Shown here one piece after another: positions 33,190 through 44,364 of a stretch of 64,000 nt of DNA (positions are counted from its first letter, which is position 1; each line of letters starts with the position of its first letter). The notes beneath the pieces were generated by a model, which was not told the origin of the DNA, made no database searches, and was given only the letters and a program-made list of their open reading frames with translations. The stretch is from Cornus controversa. Its lineage: Eukaryota > Streptophyta > Magnoliopsida > Cornales > Cornaceae. A program made the translations under genes and the position numbers. The stretch lies in contig CM048848.1 of assembly GCA_026545225.1 (NCBI GenBank), positions 49,811,806 to 49,875,805 on the forward strand, read 5' to 3'.

Positions 33190-36100
33190 ATGAATTACCT
33201 TCCTAACCCACGCTCACCGACACCAATCGATCGCCGCGGTCACCAATCAAACACAATGTTGAACCTCTCTTTGATTGTGGTAAAACCCTAGAATTTGAGA
33301 ACTTATAGGCTCTGGTTTGCTCTAATCTCTCCAAGTCATCGATTATCATCTTCAACTCCGACTCCATTGCCTACATCTCGAACGTCGCTGGATGTTCAAC
33401 ATTGATCGATCCCCAAACCCCTCCGCGACCACCTTCGTCGTTGTGGACAATCTCTGGTATAAAGCTTCACCATCTTATCAATGTTTTTGATTTCCATCGA
33501 TTTTTCACAACGAAAGGCAATTATTTGTTCAATACTCTGTCTTTGAACTTGTTGAAGCTGAGCTCAAAGAATCGCATTTCACTAGTGTTTACGTGTTTTG
33601 GGGCTCGACCAACACAAATATCCTATTGAGAGTGATGACTCCGAACGTATCGATTACTTCTTCACCTTTTTTGGTTGCGATGTTGAGATTATATGTCACC
33701 CAAAACACCACTGACTGATCTTTTCTTCACTGACTATATATATCTATGTAATTGGAGAAATAAATTAATTGTACAACTATACATGTAACTGTACATGGCT
33801 TAAACTGAGTATAAAGGGTACTTTAGTCCGCTAAAATTATTACTTTTTGTAATTTGATAATATGTAAAGGGTTATATAGTCTTTTTCTTTTGCTTGATGG
33901 GTATTTTGGTCACTACAACTAAATTTTTGAATAGAAAGGACCAAATTTTGTACGACGGGGTCTTTGTGCTAGAGGAGCAAACCTCAGGGGAGCACAATGT
34001 AACAAAATGCATAAGTTTGATGTAGTGTGTAATTAGAGCAAACCTCAGGGGAAGGTCAGTGTAATTTACCCATTTGAAATTTGTGGGACATCATTTATAA
34101 ATTGATTCATTTTTTTAGGGAAATGTTGTTGAGTTAGTGAGAAATTCCGGAAACTATATATATATATATATATCTTTCTCGCTATTAAGTTCATTTTTTT
34201 TTATGTTTTCGACTCGGCTATTAAATTCAAGATAAGAATATTTGGTTGGATGAATAGATTGTTCAGCCATCATGATTCTAATTTCTAAGCTTTTTTTGTT
34301 TATTTTTGATCTATTGTGATTGGTAGCTTCCATTCCTTTTGCTTTACCCTCAATAGTGTGTTGTATTATGGGTCTGGATAACTTTTTCATCTGTCATCTA
34401 GAATTACTTGTGGTCACAACTACTGTTGAGCTCCATTAATGCTTTTCTCCAGTGTGTTGGTATTTGGCTAAAACGTATGTCCTTATATACCTTGTGATGA
34501 AAAAAACATTATGATTTATGACTATGATTTTTTGTTAGTTCTTCGCACTTTTCTTGTGCTTTTTAGTGTCACTATCACTTTGCTTTGTTTTGCTTCTTGT
34601 GCAGTTTTGTCAGCTAGGTTAAAATTTCTCAACTGTTGATTGAATGAGTTGTGTTGTTTTGATATTCTAAAATCAACACACCATTGGCCTTCTATTCATG
34701 GTCACACGGAGAAGGCACCTTCATCATTGGGAACACTGTTGACTTCATTGGTGCGTGCAGCATTATGGCTTGCATGATGCTACATTGCATGCATGTTAGC
34801 TTGTAAATTATCTTTATTTAAGATTACCCATATCTCAGATTCTTTTACTCCACTTTTTTTCTCCCTTCTTTGAAGGTGTTGGGTTTATGGAGCTTTCATC
34901 TGCAACCTACTTTAGTATTATAATAGCTATTCCATTACCAATGTACCTCAGGTTAAAATATATTTCCAGGTTGGTTATAAGTATGGAATTTTGTTGGGAA
35001 AATGTGAAATTTCTTTTACTTATTAAATCCTTAAAAGGTAGGAATTTGTTTCCTCTTAATATAGTGTATAGATTGTCATACTGTCTCTGATGTAATCTAT
35101 TTTGTTTCTTTATATATATATATTATATATATACATATATAAATCAACTAGTATGTACCTTGCTCCCCTGAAAACTAATGTAGTTTTGCACTTTTCTTCT
35201 TTGTTGCATCTTACAAATTCTACCATCATCTATCAATGATCAATCAGGGAAGATTGCTGCCTTTTTGTTCTTCTATCATAGTGTTATTAATCTCAGTTAA
35301 AAGTTTTTTCCCCAATCCATTTGTGGTGCTGTTTTGTAAGCTATAAAACTTTTGGGTGAATGACAAATGTTCTTCTAATGTACAGAAGTAGTTAAGATGT
35401 TTTTGTTGATCATGCAGGTTTCTCCGCACAAGCGAGGCATAAGAAATGGACCAAAGGCTCTCAAACCTATTCCAGTGATCATCCGTTGCAAGTAAGAGCA
35501 TTCTTAATAATGCCTGCAATTTACAAACAACATTGTTGAATTTCTGAATGTTGTGTGGTTGAAGGGTTAAGTATGTGTTTGAAGTCTGAGTAGCTTTAAT
35601 TTAAAGTCTTGTTTTAGTCTATCGTCTCAGATTAACAACTAAATATTACTGAGAAAGTGACTCCATTTATTATTTCAGTTAATTTAAGATGTCAGTGAAT
35701 ATAGAAGCATGCCTTAACTTGTTTGTTTGATATTCGTTTAACTAAAAACATTTTTTTATTGTAGATTTAGCAGCATATGGCTATTAAGGTGGTCTTCTAA
35801 AGCCCCATGTGGAAAAGAATGCCCATTATTTCCCAATAAGGAATATGAAGGAGAGGATGAAGAGATAGTTGCAACCAATAAGGAATCTTAAATAAAAAAC
35901 TTAAAAGTGAAAATTAAGGAGGTAATAATAGGTCAGCTACAATCAGTAAGGAGGAAATTACATGGTTTTAATTCCAGTTGCACGAGTCTCGGACTTCTTT
36001 CCTTGTACATATGTTTCTTCTTTCATCTGCTTCCATTGCTTCTCTTCTCTCTCCTACCTTTTCATTGCTAACAAAAGAAAGGCTTACATTGGTCATTGGA

Positions 36101-37611
36101 AGCATCCCACGTGCATCATGCAGGTTTGAATGCATCATTTAATATGAAGATGTTTATTTTAGTTATGTTATAAGGAGGGTTCAAAACTTTTGCATCATCA
36201 AGATCACTTGATGGTAAGGTAATTGTTATTTTCAAACAGATGACATAGAAAACTACAACCAAATGACCACTTGCAAGAAAACAAAACCATGAGGTCAAAG
36301 TGGGATGGATGATGTGCTATTGGGAATGTTCAACTATTTACAGCATGCTTTGAACACCCTTTCTCTCTTTTCTGAAAGGTAAAATAAAATAAAAAATAAA
36401 AAAATTAAGGACAGAAACAACAGGAAAGACACCAAATAGCATCGCCTTGTTTTGCTCATTAAAAATCTAAACTAATAGGTGTCATCTGGATTTTTGAGGT
36501 CTGAGAGGTGGAATAGAGTAGCACATCCAAGGGAAATGCAGACGTATTCAAAAGCTATTATTGAGAAATTAGTGAGACCATTGGTTGATTTGGAGTTTGT
36601 TGCTAACAAAACTTTTGATAGGTTTGGCTTGAAAGACCTACTGAAGAAGGAGACAAAGAGGTCGTTGAGGCATCGCAATTATTGGTGGTTGACAAAGCTC
36701 TGTGTCTGAGTGGATGCTGTGGCATTGTATAACAAGCATTGCATATAATCATGGAGGATCTATTGAAGGTGATGAGGGAGTTTCATGAGAGGTTCCTATC
36801 AAAAAGATCTTTGAATAGATTTTTTGGTTTCTAAGGTGGGTGTAGAGGTGGATGTTAAGAATTCTGTGCTATTAGCTAGTTGGTGACTGCCTATAAGATT
36901 ATTATGGAAAGTTTGGTGGGAGGTTAAGAGTGATGGTGGTTGAGTTGTTTTGTTAGGGATTGGCAAATTCTAAGTTAAGTTCTAAAAAGTGGTAAAAGTC
37001 TGGGTTTCATTTGTGAACTAGAGAGAAGAAAGGCTTATAACCATCTTAAAATTGGGATTCTAGTGAAAAGGCCCTGGAATCTGTGGTCCTTGCTAAGGCT
37101 GCTTTCTTCTCATGGATTGCGGTGATAGAGAAATGTGACTGGGGTTATAATAAGTGGAAATTTGGTCAATCTGTCTTGTACAATTGGAAGTTATTACAAA
37201 TATATACTATTTTGATTAATTGAATTGAAAATATTGTATTCTTAGGTGTATATATTTAATAATATGGAGATCCAGAAATAGATAAATAAATATTTTTGTT
37301 GAACTCAAGTCTTTCATTGAGCCATATGCTTCATGCTTGACAAGATCATACAATATAGATAAATACATATTTTCGTTAGTAAATAAATGAATAAAATCTC
37401 CTCATTCATGCTGACCCCATTTATGGAAGTTTGATCAACTAAGCATGTCAAACTTGCACTTAATCCACATTGTCATATTTTTAGAATATGTTCTTTTGCA
37501 TTATCAATATTGAATTTTTGCAGGGGTTGCGGTCGGGTCAAGTTGCCACACTTCTTCTGTTGCAGTGGTGATAGGGGACACACAGGTGGACAGAACGGTT
37601 CAACCAGTTGA
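30440..37611 (+). CDS. bL32m: mitochondrial ribosomal large-subunit protein bL32m, three exons, 139 aa
   Basis: CDS is the join of 30440-30697, 35418-35491 and 37524-37611 (420 nt). Residues 1-75 are an Arg/Ser/Leu-rich presequence (MVFRVATLRSAGGN...). From residue 77 the L32p domain follows: MELMAVPKKK, VSPHKRGIRNGPKALKPIPV and CKGCGRVKLPHFFCC. The two cysteine pairs are the zinc-binding site of bL32. The tail RGHTGGQNGSTS replaces the usual end and then stops. All junctions are GT-AG with clean phases (AAG|GTT, AA|G). An in-frame ATG upstream at 30302 lies in AT-rich DNA and is not favoured. Introns are 4720 and 2032 nt. The gene diverges from mS23. Confidence 0.9.
31917..32350 (+). mobile_element. 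two adjacent SINE-like heads in bL32m intron 1
   Basis: GGTGCAATGGTA at about 31934 followed by GAGTTGGAGTAC, and ATAATGGTAAAAGTTTGG at about 32204 followed by GAGTTCGAGTTTG (32240), resemble A and B boxes of tRNA-derived SINEs at the usual spacing. Ends and duplications are not clear. Confidence 0.35.
32658..34071. mobile_element. non-autonomous MULE (1414 bp) with perfect 9-bp TSD, in bL32m intron 1
   Basis: Arms start GGGTAAATTACACTAACCTC and, inverted, GGGTAAATTACACTGACCTT; similarity continues about 90-100 bp through CTGAGGTTTG and TCAAACTTATG. ATTTGAAAT flanks both ends exactly (32649-32657 and 34072-34080), the 9-bp duplication of Mutator-like elements. The interior is more GC-rich and gene-like (32860-33660) apart from a (TA)n run. 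No transposase, so it may be a Pack-MULE. Confidence 0.9.
33127..33192. repeat. (TA)n microsatellite inside the MULE
   Basis: About 66 bp of TA units interrupted twice by TT. Confidence 0.9.
34081..35417. other. remaining bL32m intron 1
   Basis: No gene or clear element. (TA)n runs at 34155-34172 and 35113-35140. Confidence 0.5.
35418..35491 (+). CDS. bL32m: bL32m exon 2
   Basis: Acceptor GATCATGCAG, then GTT TCT CCG; ends TGCAA before donor GTAAGA. Encodes the basic L32 core. Confidence 0.9.
35492..37523. other. bL32m intron 2
   Basis: Holds an unidentified plus-strand open stretch at 36479-36709 (LVRPLVDLEFVANKTFDRF) followed by more semi-open sequence to about 37170. It reads like decayed coding DNA, but I cannot name the family. 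Confidence 0.45.
37524..37611 (+). CDS. bL32m: bL32m exon 3 with stop
   Basis: Acceptor TTTTTGCAG, then G GGT TGC GGT. Contains the CC pair of the zinc site and ends in TGA. Confidence 0.88.
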
Positions 37612-38809
37612 TCAAGCTCATTGAGCTTTATCTAAATAATTTAGGTTTTTTTTTTATCTTTTTTCATAGAACTCGACAAAATTTAAGAATTCCACTGGCG
37701 TTTCTTGTAGAGAAGTAATTTGTAGTTTGTGGAATATTTATTTTTATTAATATACTTTGTTATTTTTTATTAAGTGGTTTTTCATTGTCTTACCAAAACC
37801 TGAACGTCAAACGTTGAAATATTATTATAGAGGCTGTGGTTATGATGGGAGAGGAATTGGATGCTGATGGAGGAATGGTATTGAAGATAAATGATCATAG
37901 AGTTCGGGTTCAAAGGCAAGAACTCAAGGTTTTTCCCCCTAATCAGTTCATGAAGGTACATTTGATTTATTAATAAAGAAACTTCAGTGTAGTTGATCAT
38001 AGATGATCTAAGATCATCCACATATTCAGTTTCTACTTCCCTAAAATCATCTTGGATTCATCTACTTACTGTTTGTATTGAGGAAGATGTGTTCTTTGTG
38101 GGTATCATCTAGTTGATCTTGTTAAGGGCAGTGTCACATTTGTGAGATATTATACGTTACAACCGTTGTACCACGTCATTCATTGGTGTAATGAATTTGA
38201 TGGAAAGATTTTATTATCTTGGTATGTGTAAAATAGTTCATCTTGTGTTGACTAAGTCACTAAACACCTAATTTGGTGGATAGAGGTTTATTTGGAAGTC
38301 AAGTGAAAAACACCTGTGTTTAATTTATTTTACAATATGTAGTAGATTGATTTCTTCTCATCCATGGACATAGGGATGGTTTTGCTGAATCTTGTTAACA
38401 TTATTGCATCTCTAGTGTGTCTGTGTATATATGCACTTATTTTTTAATTATTTGTAGTTGGATATTGGTTTGTCCAACTTGGGAAGTTCATGGAATATCA
38501 GAATTTTGGCCTAATATGACGTCATAGTAACATTCTTAATATGCAAGAGGAGTCTCGATGGTTAAATAATGGTGATATATGCGACCTGCTTTAAAATCAT
38601 ATAGGTTCTCATTGGATTAGATATTCTCACCATTATCACATTTTGGAGTGATATGTTTTTTTTGTCTCTTCTCTTCTCTTCTCGTCGAGTGAATTAAACT
38701 ACAAAAATGAAGAAAAATTTAAAAATTATCCTTGAGTAAGAAAAGAGAAAATACGTGAAAGGATGGCTATTGTCCTTGGAGAAAAAGAAAATGAAGAAAA
38801 TGGTAAAGT
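37612..38809. other. 3' flank of bL32m
   Basis: AT-rich, no gene recognised. An unassigned minus-strand frame of 79 codons lies at 37782-38021. Confidence 0.4.
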
Positions 38810-40612
38810 GCAAAAAAAAATCGCGTTATACAAATTTTGTACACTAAACACTCTTCTAATTAAATCCGTGCATATAATCCCTTAACATTTGAAAGATATG
38901 TGCAAATACCCTTTCCGTTAAAAAATCGTTGAAAATTCCAAAATGCCTTTTTAAAATACCAGAACCCCCCGGCGGCGTCAATTCCTTTCTCTCTCTTGTT
39001 TTTCTCTCGATGCATTCTTGAATTTTACAATTGTTGATTGTAAATACAAAAATTTAACCAATGATCCATGAGAAATCTAGGGTTTTGGGTCGAGAGAGAA
39101 GGTGGAAGGGCTCTCATCAAAAGAAGGGTTTTCACGGAAGCTGTCAGAGAAGAAGAATGGAACAACACTGTAGATACTGGAATTTCTATTCTTTTGCTAA
39201 AATTCAAGCTCTCACTCAATGAAAAATTCCCTACGCACAGTGGTGCTTCCTCAGAAGAATTATACCAAAAACAAACTCATTTATTTAGCACAAGATCATA
39301 TTACATGTATAAAACTCAAAAACAACTCCCCCCTCTCTCTTTCCTTTTGCTCTTATATAGCCTTTTGTTTCCCCTCAAGTTTTGGTCCTCTTTTTCAACT
39401 TGTGCTCCTTATGCCTCCCAAATATCTTTGTAGGCTTTATCCTTTTCGTGTCAAGTGGCTTGGTGTAATTATCATCTTGTTTAAGATTTTGGTAGGTCTT
39501 ATCCGATTAAGCATGAGGTAGGCTTAGTAGCCTTATTCGGTTAAGCACGAGGTGGGCTTTTTGCCAGACCTTTTGTTGGGTTTAATTTCATCTTAAATGC
39601 CAAGCTAGCCCACCATGTGTCGTTCTTTGGGGGGCCCATCTTGATTTGACGGGTCTACAAACACCCAATGCCGATTTCACTCGCCGGCCGAAGTAAACCC
39701 GTAACCGTGATCGGTGAGGAGAGTGGTGACAAACCTAGTCCAATTGCATTGCAATAGCAAGACCGTCGCAATCAAAACCCTAAAATCTGCAATTGCAACT
39801 TTCGCATAGTTTTCTGTTCAATTGATCGCAGCACCTCGCAACAGTGGAATTTTTTCTAATCTGCTCAATTGCACCAGAAACCATCGATTTGTCTTCTCGT
39901 AAAAACCTCTTGTAACAACAGTCGAATCCCATTGAATTAATATACGTGATGGTGTTTGCCCACTAATTAGAAATCAGCAATCAGTTTCAACTTCAATGGA
40001 GTGCACATGATCAATAAAGGGATCACGAGAGTCAAAGCTTCTGCTTTGGAAGCTTCCGCCATGAATGAGTTTATGATGCAGAAAAAAGAAAGCTCGTACA
40101 TATATATTGATTATTATTGGTAGTAAGTGGAGAAGTAAGGTGTTCTTCATGGCCGAAACTTGGTTTAGGGTTAAAACATTCTTGATTCATCACAAATTAA
40201 TACAAGTAAATGATGTATGATTATATTTTGTGATCTAGTTATAGAACTTTAAACACTTGGGTAAGATTTGATTATGTTTAGGATCAATTTTGAGGTGGAA
40301 ATGATTGGGTTGTGAAAGTACTATCATTGTGAGAGTGAATGAGATAAGAGAGAGAGTGAAATTAGAGAGATCTCGAAGAGAGAAAAAGGGATTTACACGA
40401 CAATGTTTTAGCAAAATGTCATTTTTGGACATTTCACTTATAATGTGGTTTTTTAAACTTTATTATTTATTCTTTGTAAGGATGTCTTTGATATTTCAAA
40501 CTTGAAACTGACAAAATGTCCTTATTTGCTCAATTTAAAAAATGCAAAGGGTTAATTGAACATGGGAGGAGGGAGTTGAACATTCTGTATATGACAAGGA
40601 GTTTTTTGCGCT
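38810..40612. mobile_element. possible MULE-like element (weak)
   Basis: The left end GCAAAAAAAAATCGCGTTATACA and the inverted right end GCAAAAAACTCCTTGTCATATACA are roughly alike, and both continue with lines like GTGCAAATACCC / GAGCAAATAAGGAC. No target duplication matches. The interior (39000-39940) is gene-like in composition and starts near 39068 with an ATGAGAAATCTAGGG frame, but no domain is recognised. Confidence 0.3.
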
Positions 40613-40631
40613 AGGCCTACCTCCATCCCTA

Positions 40632-40672
40632 GAGGAGCAGTATGAGACGGGAGCTCCATGCACGGTTTTGAA
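40632..40672 (+). other. group II intron domain V-like sequence, possible organelle-derived insert
   Basis: GAGCAGTATGAGACGGGAG followed by CATGCACGGTTTTG resembles plant mitochondrial group II intron domain V (GAGCxGTATG...xxACGGTT). The following CCTACAATGGGGC is also unlike the AT-rich context. About 40610-40790 may be a nuclear copy of mitochondrial DNA. Confidence 0.35.
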
Positions 40673-40898
40673 ACTGAGCCTTTCCTACAATGGGGCCTAA
40701 GGACCGATATGATGATTGGTTTAGGTAGGACGACCGACCTTCTATGGCCACCTGTATGGATTAGTGCATGAGCTTCATCAAGGATTGTAATTTACTGATT
40801 TTTTCTCTTGTCTTTCAAAGGAGAATGTTGAAGGTTTAGGTCCTGAGGTTCTTGTAAGAAACAAAAATGATTGTGCTTTATTTGTCAAGATGAACTAA

Positions 40899-41271
40899 TG
40901 CTATATTTGGTACACAACAATGGAATGGAATGAGCATTTCATTAAAGTGAAAATGGAATGAGAATGGGAATGGAATGAAATGAAATGGTCATTCTCATTC
41001 TATTATTTGGTTTCAAACATGTAATGATGCAGGAATGGAATGATAATTACATTATTTTTGATAACTAGATTTTATTTTTTAATGTTTATTGGAAATGGAA
41101 TGACCACTCCATAGGTTTAATAGTGGAATGAATTTTCATTCTTTTTCATTCCAAAGGAATAACGCGGAATGGTCATTCCCACTTTAGTTTTGCTTACCAA
41201 ACAAAGGAATGAATCCAAAAAGGTAATGTTGGCATTCCATTCCATTCCATTGTTGCATACCAAACGCAGCA
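40899..41271. mobile_element. Tourist-like (PIF/Harbinger) MITE, about 373 bp
   Basis: TGCTATATTTGGTACACAAC and the inverted TGCTGCGTTTGGTATGCAAC form TIRs that run on into AATGGAATGGAATG on both sides. TAA stands directly outside each end, the 3-bp duplication of PIF/Harbinger elements. Internally it is built from GGAATGGAATGA units. Confidence 0.75.
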
Positions 41272-41521
41272 TAAACACTTACTCACCTTTTGTGAATGAA
41301 ACTTGCAGAAGAACTTTATGTTTTTCAGGACCTGGAATTCTCACCAATGTTTACGTTATTATGAAATGCTTCCCTATCGATATATTTTTACATCTCAATT
41401 TTGGCATATCGCTTAGTCCCGTTTATCTTTGGCAAAAATTTAAATTTTTTTGGTAATTATCTGGTGCATGTGGAACAAGGGATAACACATATCCAGTGAT
41501 AAATTATAGGAGCACTCATAG

Positions 41522-41952
41522 TAGGGTACAAATGCACTGAACTGTTCATGAACAACTCGAGGTCATTCGTCAAGCAAACAAGCCAAGCTTAAGATCATTT
41601 TCTAGGCTCATTTAATAAACGAGCCTATCCTGAACGATATTGGGTTTGACTTATGAACATAAGCTTGTGTAGGCTCATGAATATGCTCATAAACGTAGGC
41701 TTGTATAGGTTCATGAACATGTTCATGAATATAGGCTTGTATACGTTCATAAACAAGCCAAAATGATCTTGAACACTAGCTCAAATCGAGCCCAAATGAA
41801 TTTTCTTGCTAAACAAGCCGAGCTTTTCAAAATATTAACGAACCGAGCCCTCGCTCAACTTTTCGAGCTTGTCACAATCCTAAGCTGATCCCACCAATGA
41901 ACGAGCTTAAATAGACTCAAGCTCAATTCGGCTCGGTTCATTTTCAACCCTA
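41522..41952. mobile_element. hAT-like non-autonomous element (431 bp)
   Basis: Starts TAGGGTACAAATG and ends, inverted, TAGGGTTGAAAATGAACCGAG. The interior has the GAGCTTG/AACGAGCC/AAGCTCA words typical of plant hAT MITEs and a tandem GGCTTGTATA(C/G)GTTCATGAAC-like unit at 41640-41760. Flanking octamers ACTCATAG and CTTCAGAG match at 5 of 8. Confidence 0.65.
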
Positions 41953-42127
41953 CTTCAGAGGCGTTGTTACTCAAGCAATCAAACATCAACTTGGGTCACA
42001 GGCTTGGATTTGAATGTTGTACTAGCCCATGGTCAAGCTTGATAGGCCAGGCCTGACCGGCGCCTCAATTATCCGACCCGAACCAGCCCGATCTATTTAT
42101 CACCCCAAAATTATATAATAAATTATA

Positions 42128-43487
42128 GGGTAAATTACTCTCACCTCCCTTGAGGTTTGACTTTATTACCTACATATTAAAGTTTTACAAAAGTAACTCT
42201 GAGACCCCTGTTATATTTGACACTGTTAAATTGAGTTAACATGTTTTGTATTGTTACTAAACTACCCTCAATTATATAATACATCAACAATATACAGTAA
42301 TATCAAAAGAAATATATCAGCAAATAATAAAATATCTGTGTACTGATTTAATCCCCACTAACCCTGTGTCACCGCCATGACCCCTTTCCAACCCCACTAC
42401 TGTTGCCGCATCAGGAGTCCATCGCCAAGCCTATCCCCCTCAACTCCATCCCTCCCTTCATTTCCTCCATCTCAGCCACCGACGCCGACAAGTCTCCGGT
42501 TCAAAAACAATATGTCTGCATCATCTCTCTCCTCTCTAAGACTCACGGCAATACACTCCCCCCTTCCTCTACAAACTTCCCTCCACTGTCGTCTGCCGCC
42601 TCCACAACACCGACTCCTCTGCAACATCGCAACTACCTCCATATCATAACAAAATCTCCCTTCACTCTAATCATGAAGCCTTTGATCAGCTCTCTTCTCA
42701 CCGAACAAGATCAGAATTCTTAGATCGGTGATTCCTTGTTCCTCACTTCGGCGATCGACGCATCACCGGATCCAGATGTGGAATCTCTGTTCTTGAAATA
42801 GTTGCCGAGGCTTGAAAAGTTGTCGAAGATGACGGTTTAGAGATGGTTCTTCTTAATTCGTGGTTGATGGTGGCCTTCAATGGAGTTCCGACGAGGTTGT
42901 TGGCTGGAATTGAGGTGCTCTAGTATGTGTGTATGTCAGACGGTGGAGAGAAGCTTGGTTGGAGATGATGGAGGCCATGGGTGGCGATTCCGGCATGGGC
43001 TGTGTATGACACGGCAAGGCTCGACAGTGCTGTTTCGGTCGACGAAAAATATGGTGGTTCGGTGAGCTTCCGAGGTGGTGTCATGCATGGTGGTTCTGGG
43101 TCTTCTCAGATTCTTGGCATGTGGAATTGAATGGAGTTTAGGTCCACTGTGGTCTTCAATGGTGGCAGTGGTGCTCTAGTTGGTGGCTCAGCAATGGTTC
43201 GAAGGTGTTGATGGTGGGACTTGTTGTGGCCGAAAATGATGGTCGAACATGGTGGTGTTTCACTGTTCTGGGATTCGTTCTAGTACAGAGAGAGGGGTGA
43301 GATAGAAGAAGTATAATTTTGTGAATATGATGCACATAAGGGTAGTCTGGTAATTAAAATTTTTTGTTTGACTTGACTTTAACCGTGTTAACGGGCAGGG
43401 GAGGTGAGGGTGAAATCAACCAAACTTCAGGGATATTTGATCATTATATTAAAAGGAAACCTCAAAAGAGGCGAGGGTAATTCACCC
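42128..43487. mobile_element. second non-autonomous MULE (1360 bp) with perfect 9-bp TSD
   Basis: Ends GGGTAAATTACTCTCACCTC and, inverted, GGGTGAATTACCCTCGCCTC, both followed by TTGAGGTTT. TAAATTATA flanks both ends exactly (42119-42127 and 43488-43496). The TIRs are related to those of the MULE at 32658-34071. The interior (42370-43280) is GC-rich and gene-like, beginning ATGACCCCTTTCC, with two overlapping open frames (90 and 106 codons) that match no domain I know. Confidence 0.9.
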
Positions 43488-43607
43488 TAAATTATAAAAT
43501 TAGAAGTTCATTTGACATTCAGTTAACCGAACAAATGCATTATCCGCCCCAACATGAACCGGGGTTGAATCCAAATTTACCCCCTCCCCCATCTGACTCT
43601 ACCATCT

Positions 43608-43632
43608 CACGTGCATGGTTCCATATCACGTG
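43608..43632 (+). promoter_or_regulatory. two G-box (CACGTG) motifs upstream of the GCK gene
   Basis: CACGTG occurs at 43608-43613 and 43627-43632, 19 bp apart start to start and 150-175 bp before the start codon. G-boxes bind plant bZIP and bHLH factors. Two so close in an AT-rich promoter are unlikely to be chance. Confidence 0.5.
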
Positions 43633-43727
43633 ATTCACCTTTGCCCATATTCCACGTTCAGTTGCTTTCGCAGAAATTTCCATTTAGACTCAAAGACCAA
43701 AATAATAATAAATAAATAAAGAAGAAG

Positions 43728-43771
43728 ATGAAGAATATTCAGAGATGGAGGGTTTAAGCAGAGGTTTATAA
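43728..43771 (+). promoter_or_regulatory. two overlapping short uORFs before the GCK gene
   Basis: ATG at 43728 opens a 9-codon frame ending at 43757; ATG at 43745 opens an 8-codon frame ending at 43771. The main ATG follows at 43783. They matter only if transcription starts upstream of 43728, which I cannot tell. Confidence 0.4.
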
Positions 43772-43782
43772 GAGAGTCGGCG

Positions 43783-44364
43783 ATGGGGGACATATTGTCC
43801 ACACCTTCAACAAACCCTAGCGAATCACCGAGGAGCACAAGCATGCCTTCCTCCGAGACTTCACAAACCCCAGATTCAAAACCAGAGGAGACCAAAACCC
43901 TAGATGCCCAAACCCCAGTAGTACAGCAGTCTCCAGATCCCCCACCGCCACCGGTGGAAGAAAAGCAAACCCTAGAAGATCAAGAACGGCACAACGTAGA
44001 AGAAGGAGATGTGGAAGGCGAAGAGGAAGAAGAAGGAGAATGTGGGTTTTGCTTGTTCATGAAAGGAGGTGGATGTAAGGACAGTTTCATTGCTTGGGAG
44101 AAGTGTATCGAAGAGGCCGAGAAGAACAAGGAGGACATTGTGGACAAGTGTTTCGAGGTCACCGGAATGTTGAAGAAGTGTATGGAGGCTCATCCCGATT
44201 ACTACGGGCCGATTCTGCAGGCCGAGAAGGCGGTCGAGGAGGAGGCCATGCGGGAATTGGAGAAAGAGAAAGCAAAAGAAGCTGCCGACACATCGGCGTC
44301 GAAGGGTTCGGAGCAGAATTCAGCTGGGGAGGATTCACAAGAGCGAGTTTCAGAGGGGTCTTGA
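43783..44364 (+). CDS. GCK-domain protein (cysteine-rich), intronless, 193 aa
   Basis: Residues 1-65 are Ser/Pro/Thr-rich and disordered; 66-85 is strongly acidic (EEGDVEGEEEEEGE). Residues about 87-146 are the GCK domain: CGFCLFMKGGGCKDSFIAW, EKCIEEAEKN, VDKCFEVTGMLKKCMEAHPDYYGPIL. The CxxC, GC, KC, KC, KC pattern in helices is the family's signature; roles remain poorly known, and a CHCH-like redox fold is only a guess. The C-terminus is a charged helix (EKAVEEEAMRELEKEKAKE), then a Ser/Gly tail. No intron, no signal peptide. The ATG is the first giving a family-like product, in context GGCGATGGGGG. A transposon ends 295 bp upstream. Confidence 0.88.
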   Translation: MGDILSTPSTNPSESPRSTSMPSSETSQTPDSKPEETKTLDAQTPVVQQSPDPPPPPVEEKQTLEDQERHNVEEGDVEGEEEEEGECGFCLFMKGGGCKDSFIAWEKCIEEAEKNKEDIVDKCFEVTGMLKKCMEAHPDYYGPILQAEKAVEEEAMRELEKEKAKEAADTSASKGSEQNSAGEDSQERVSEGS

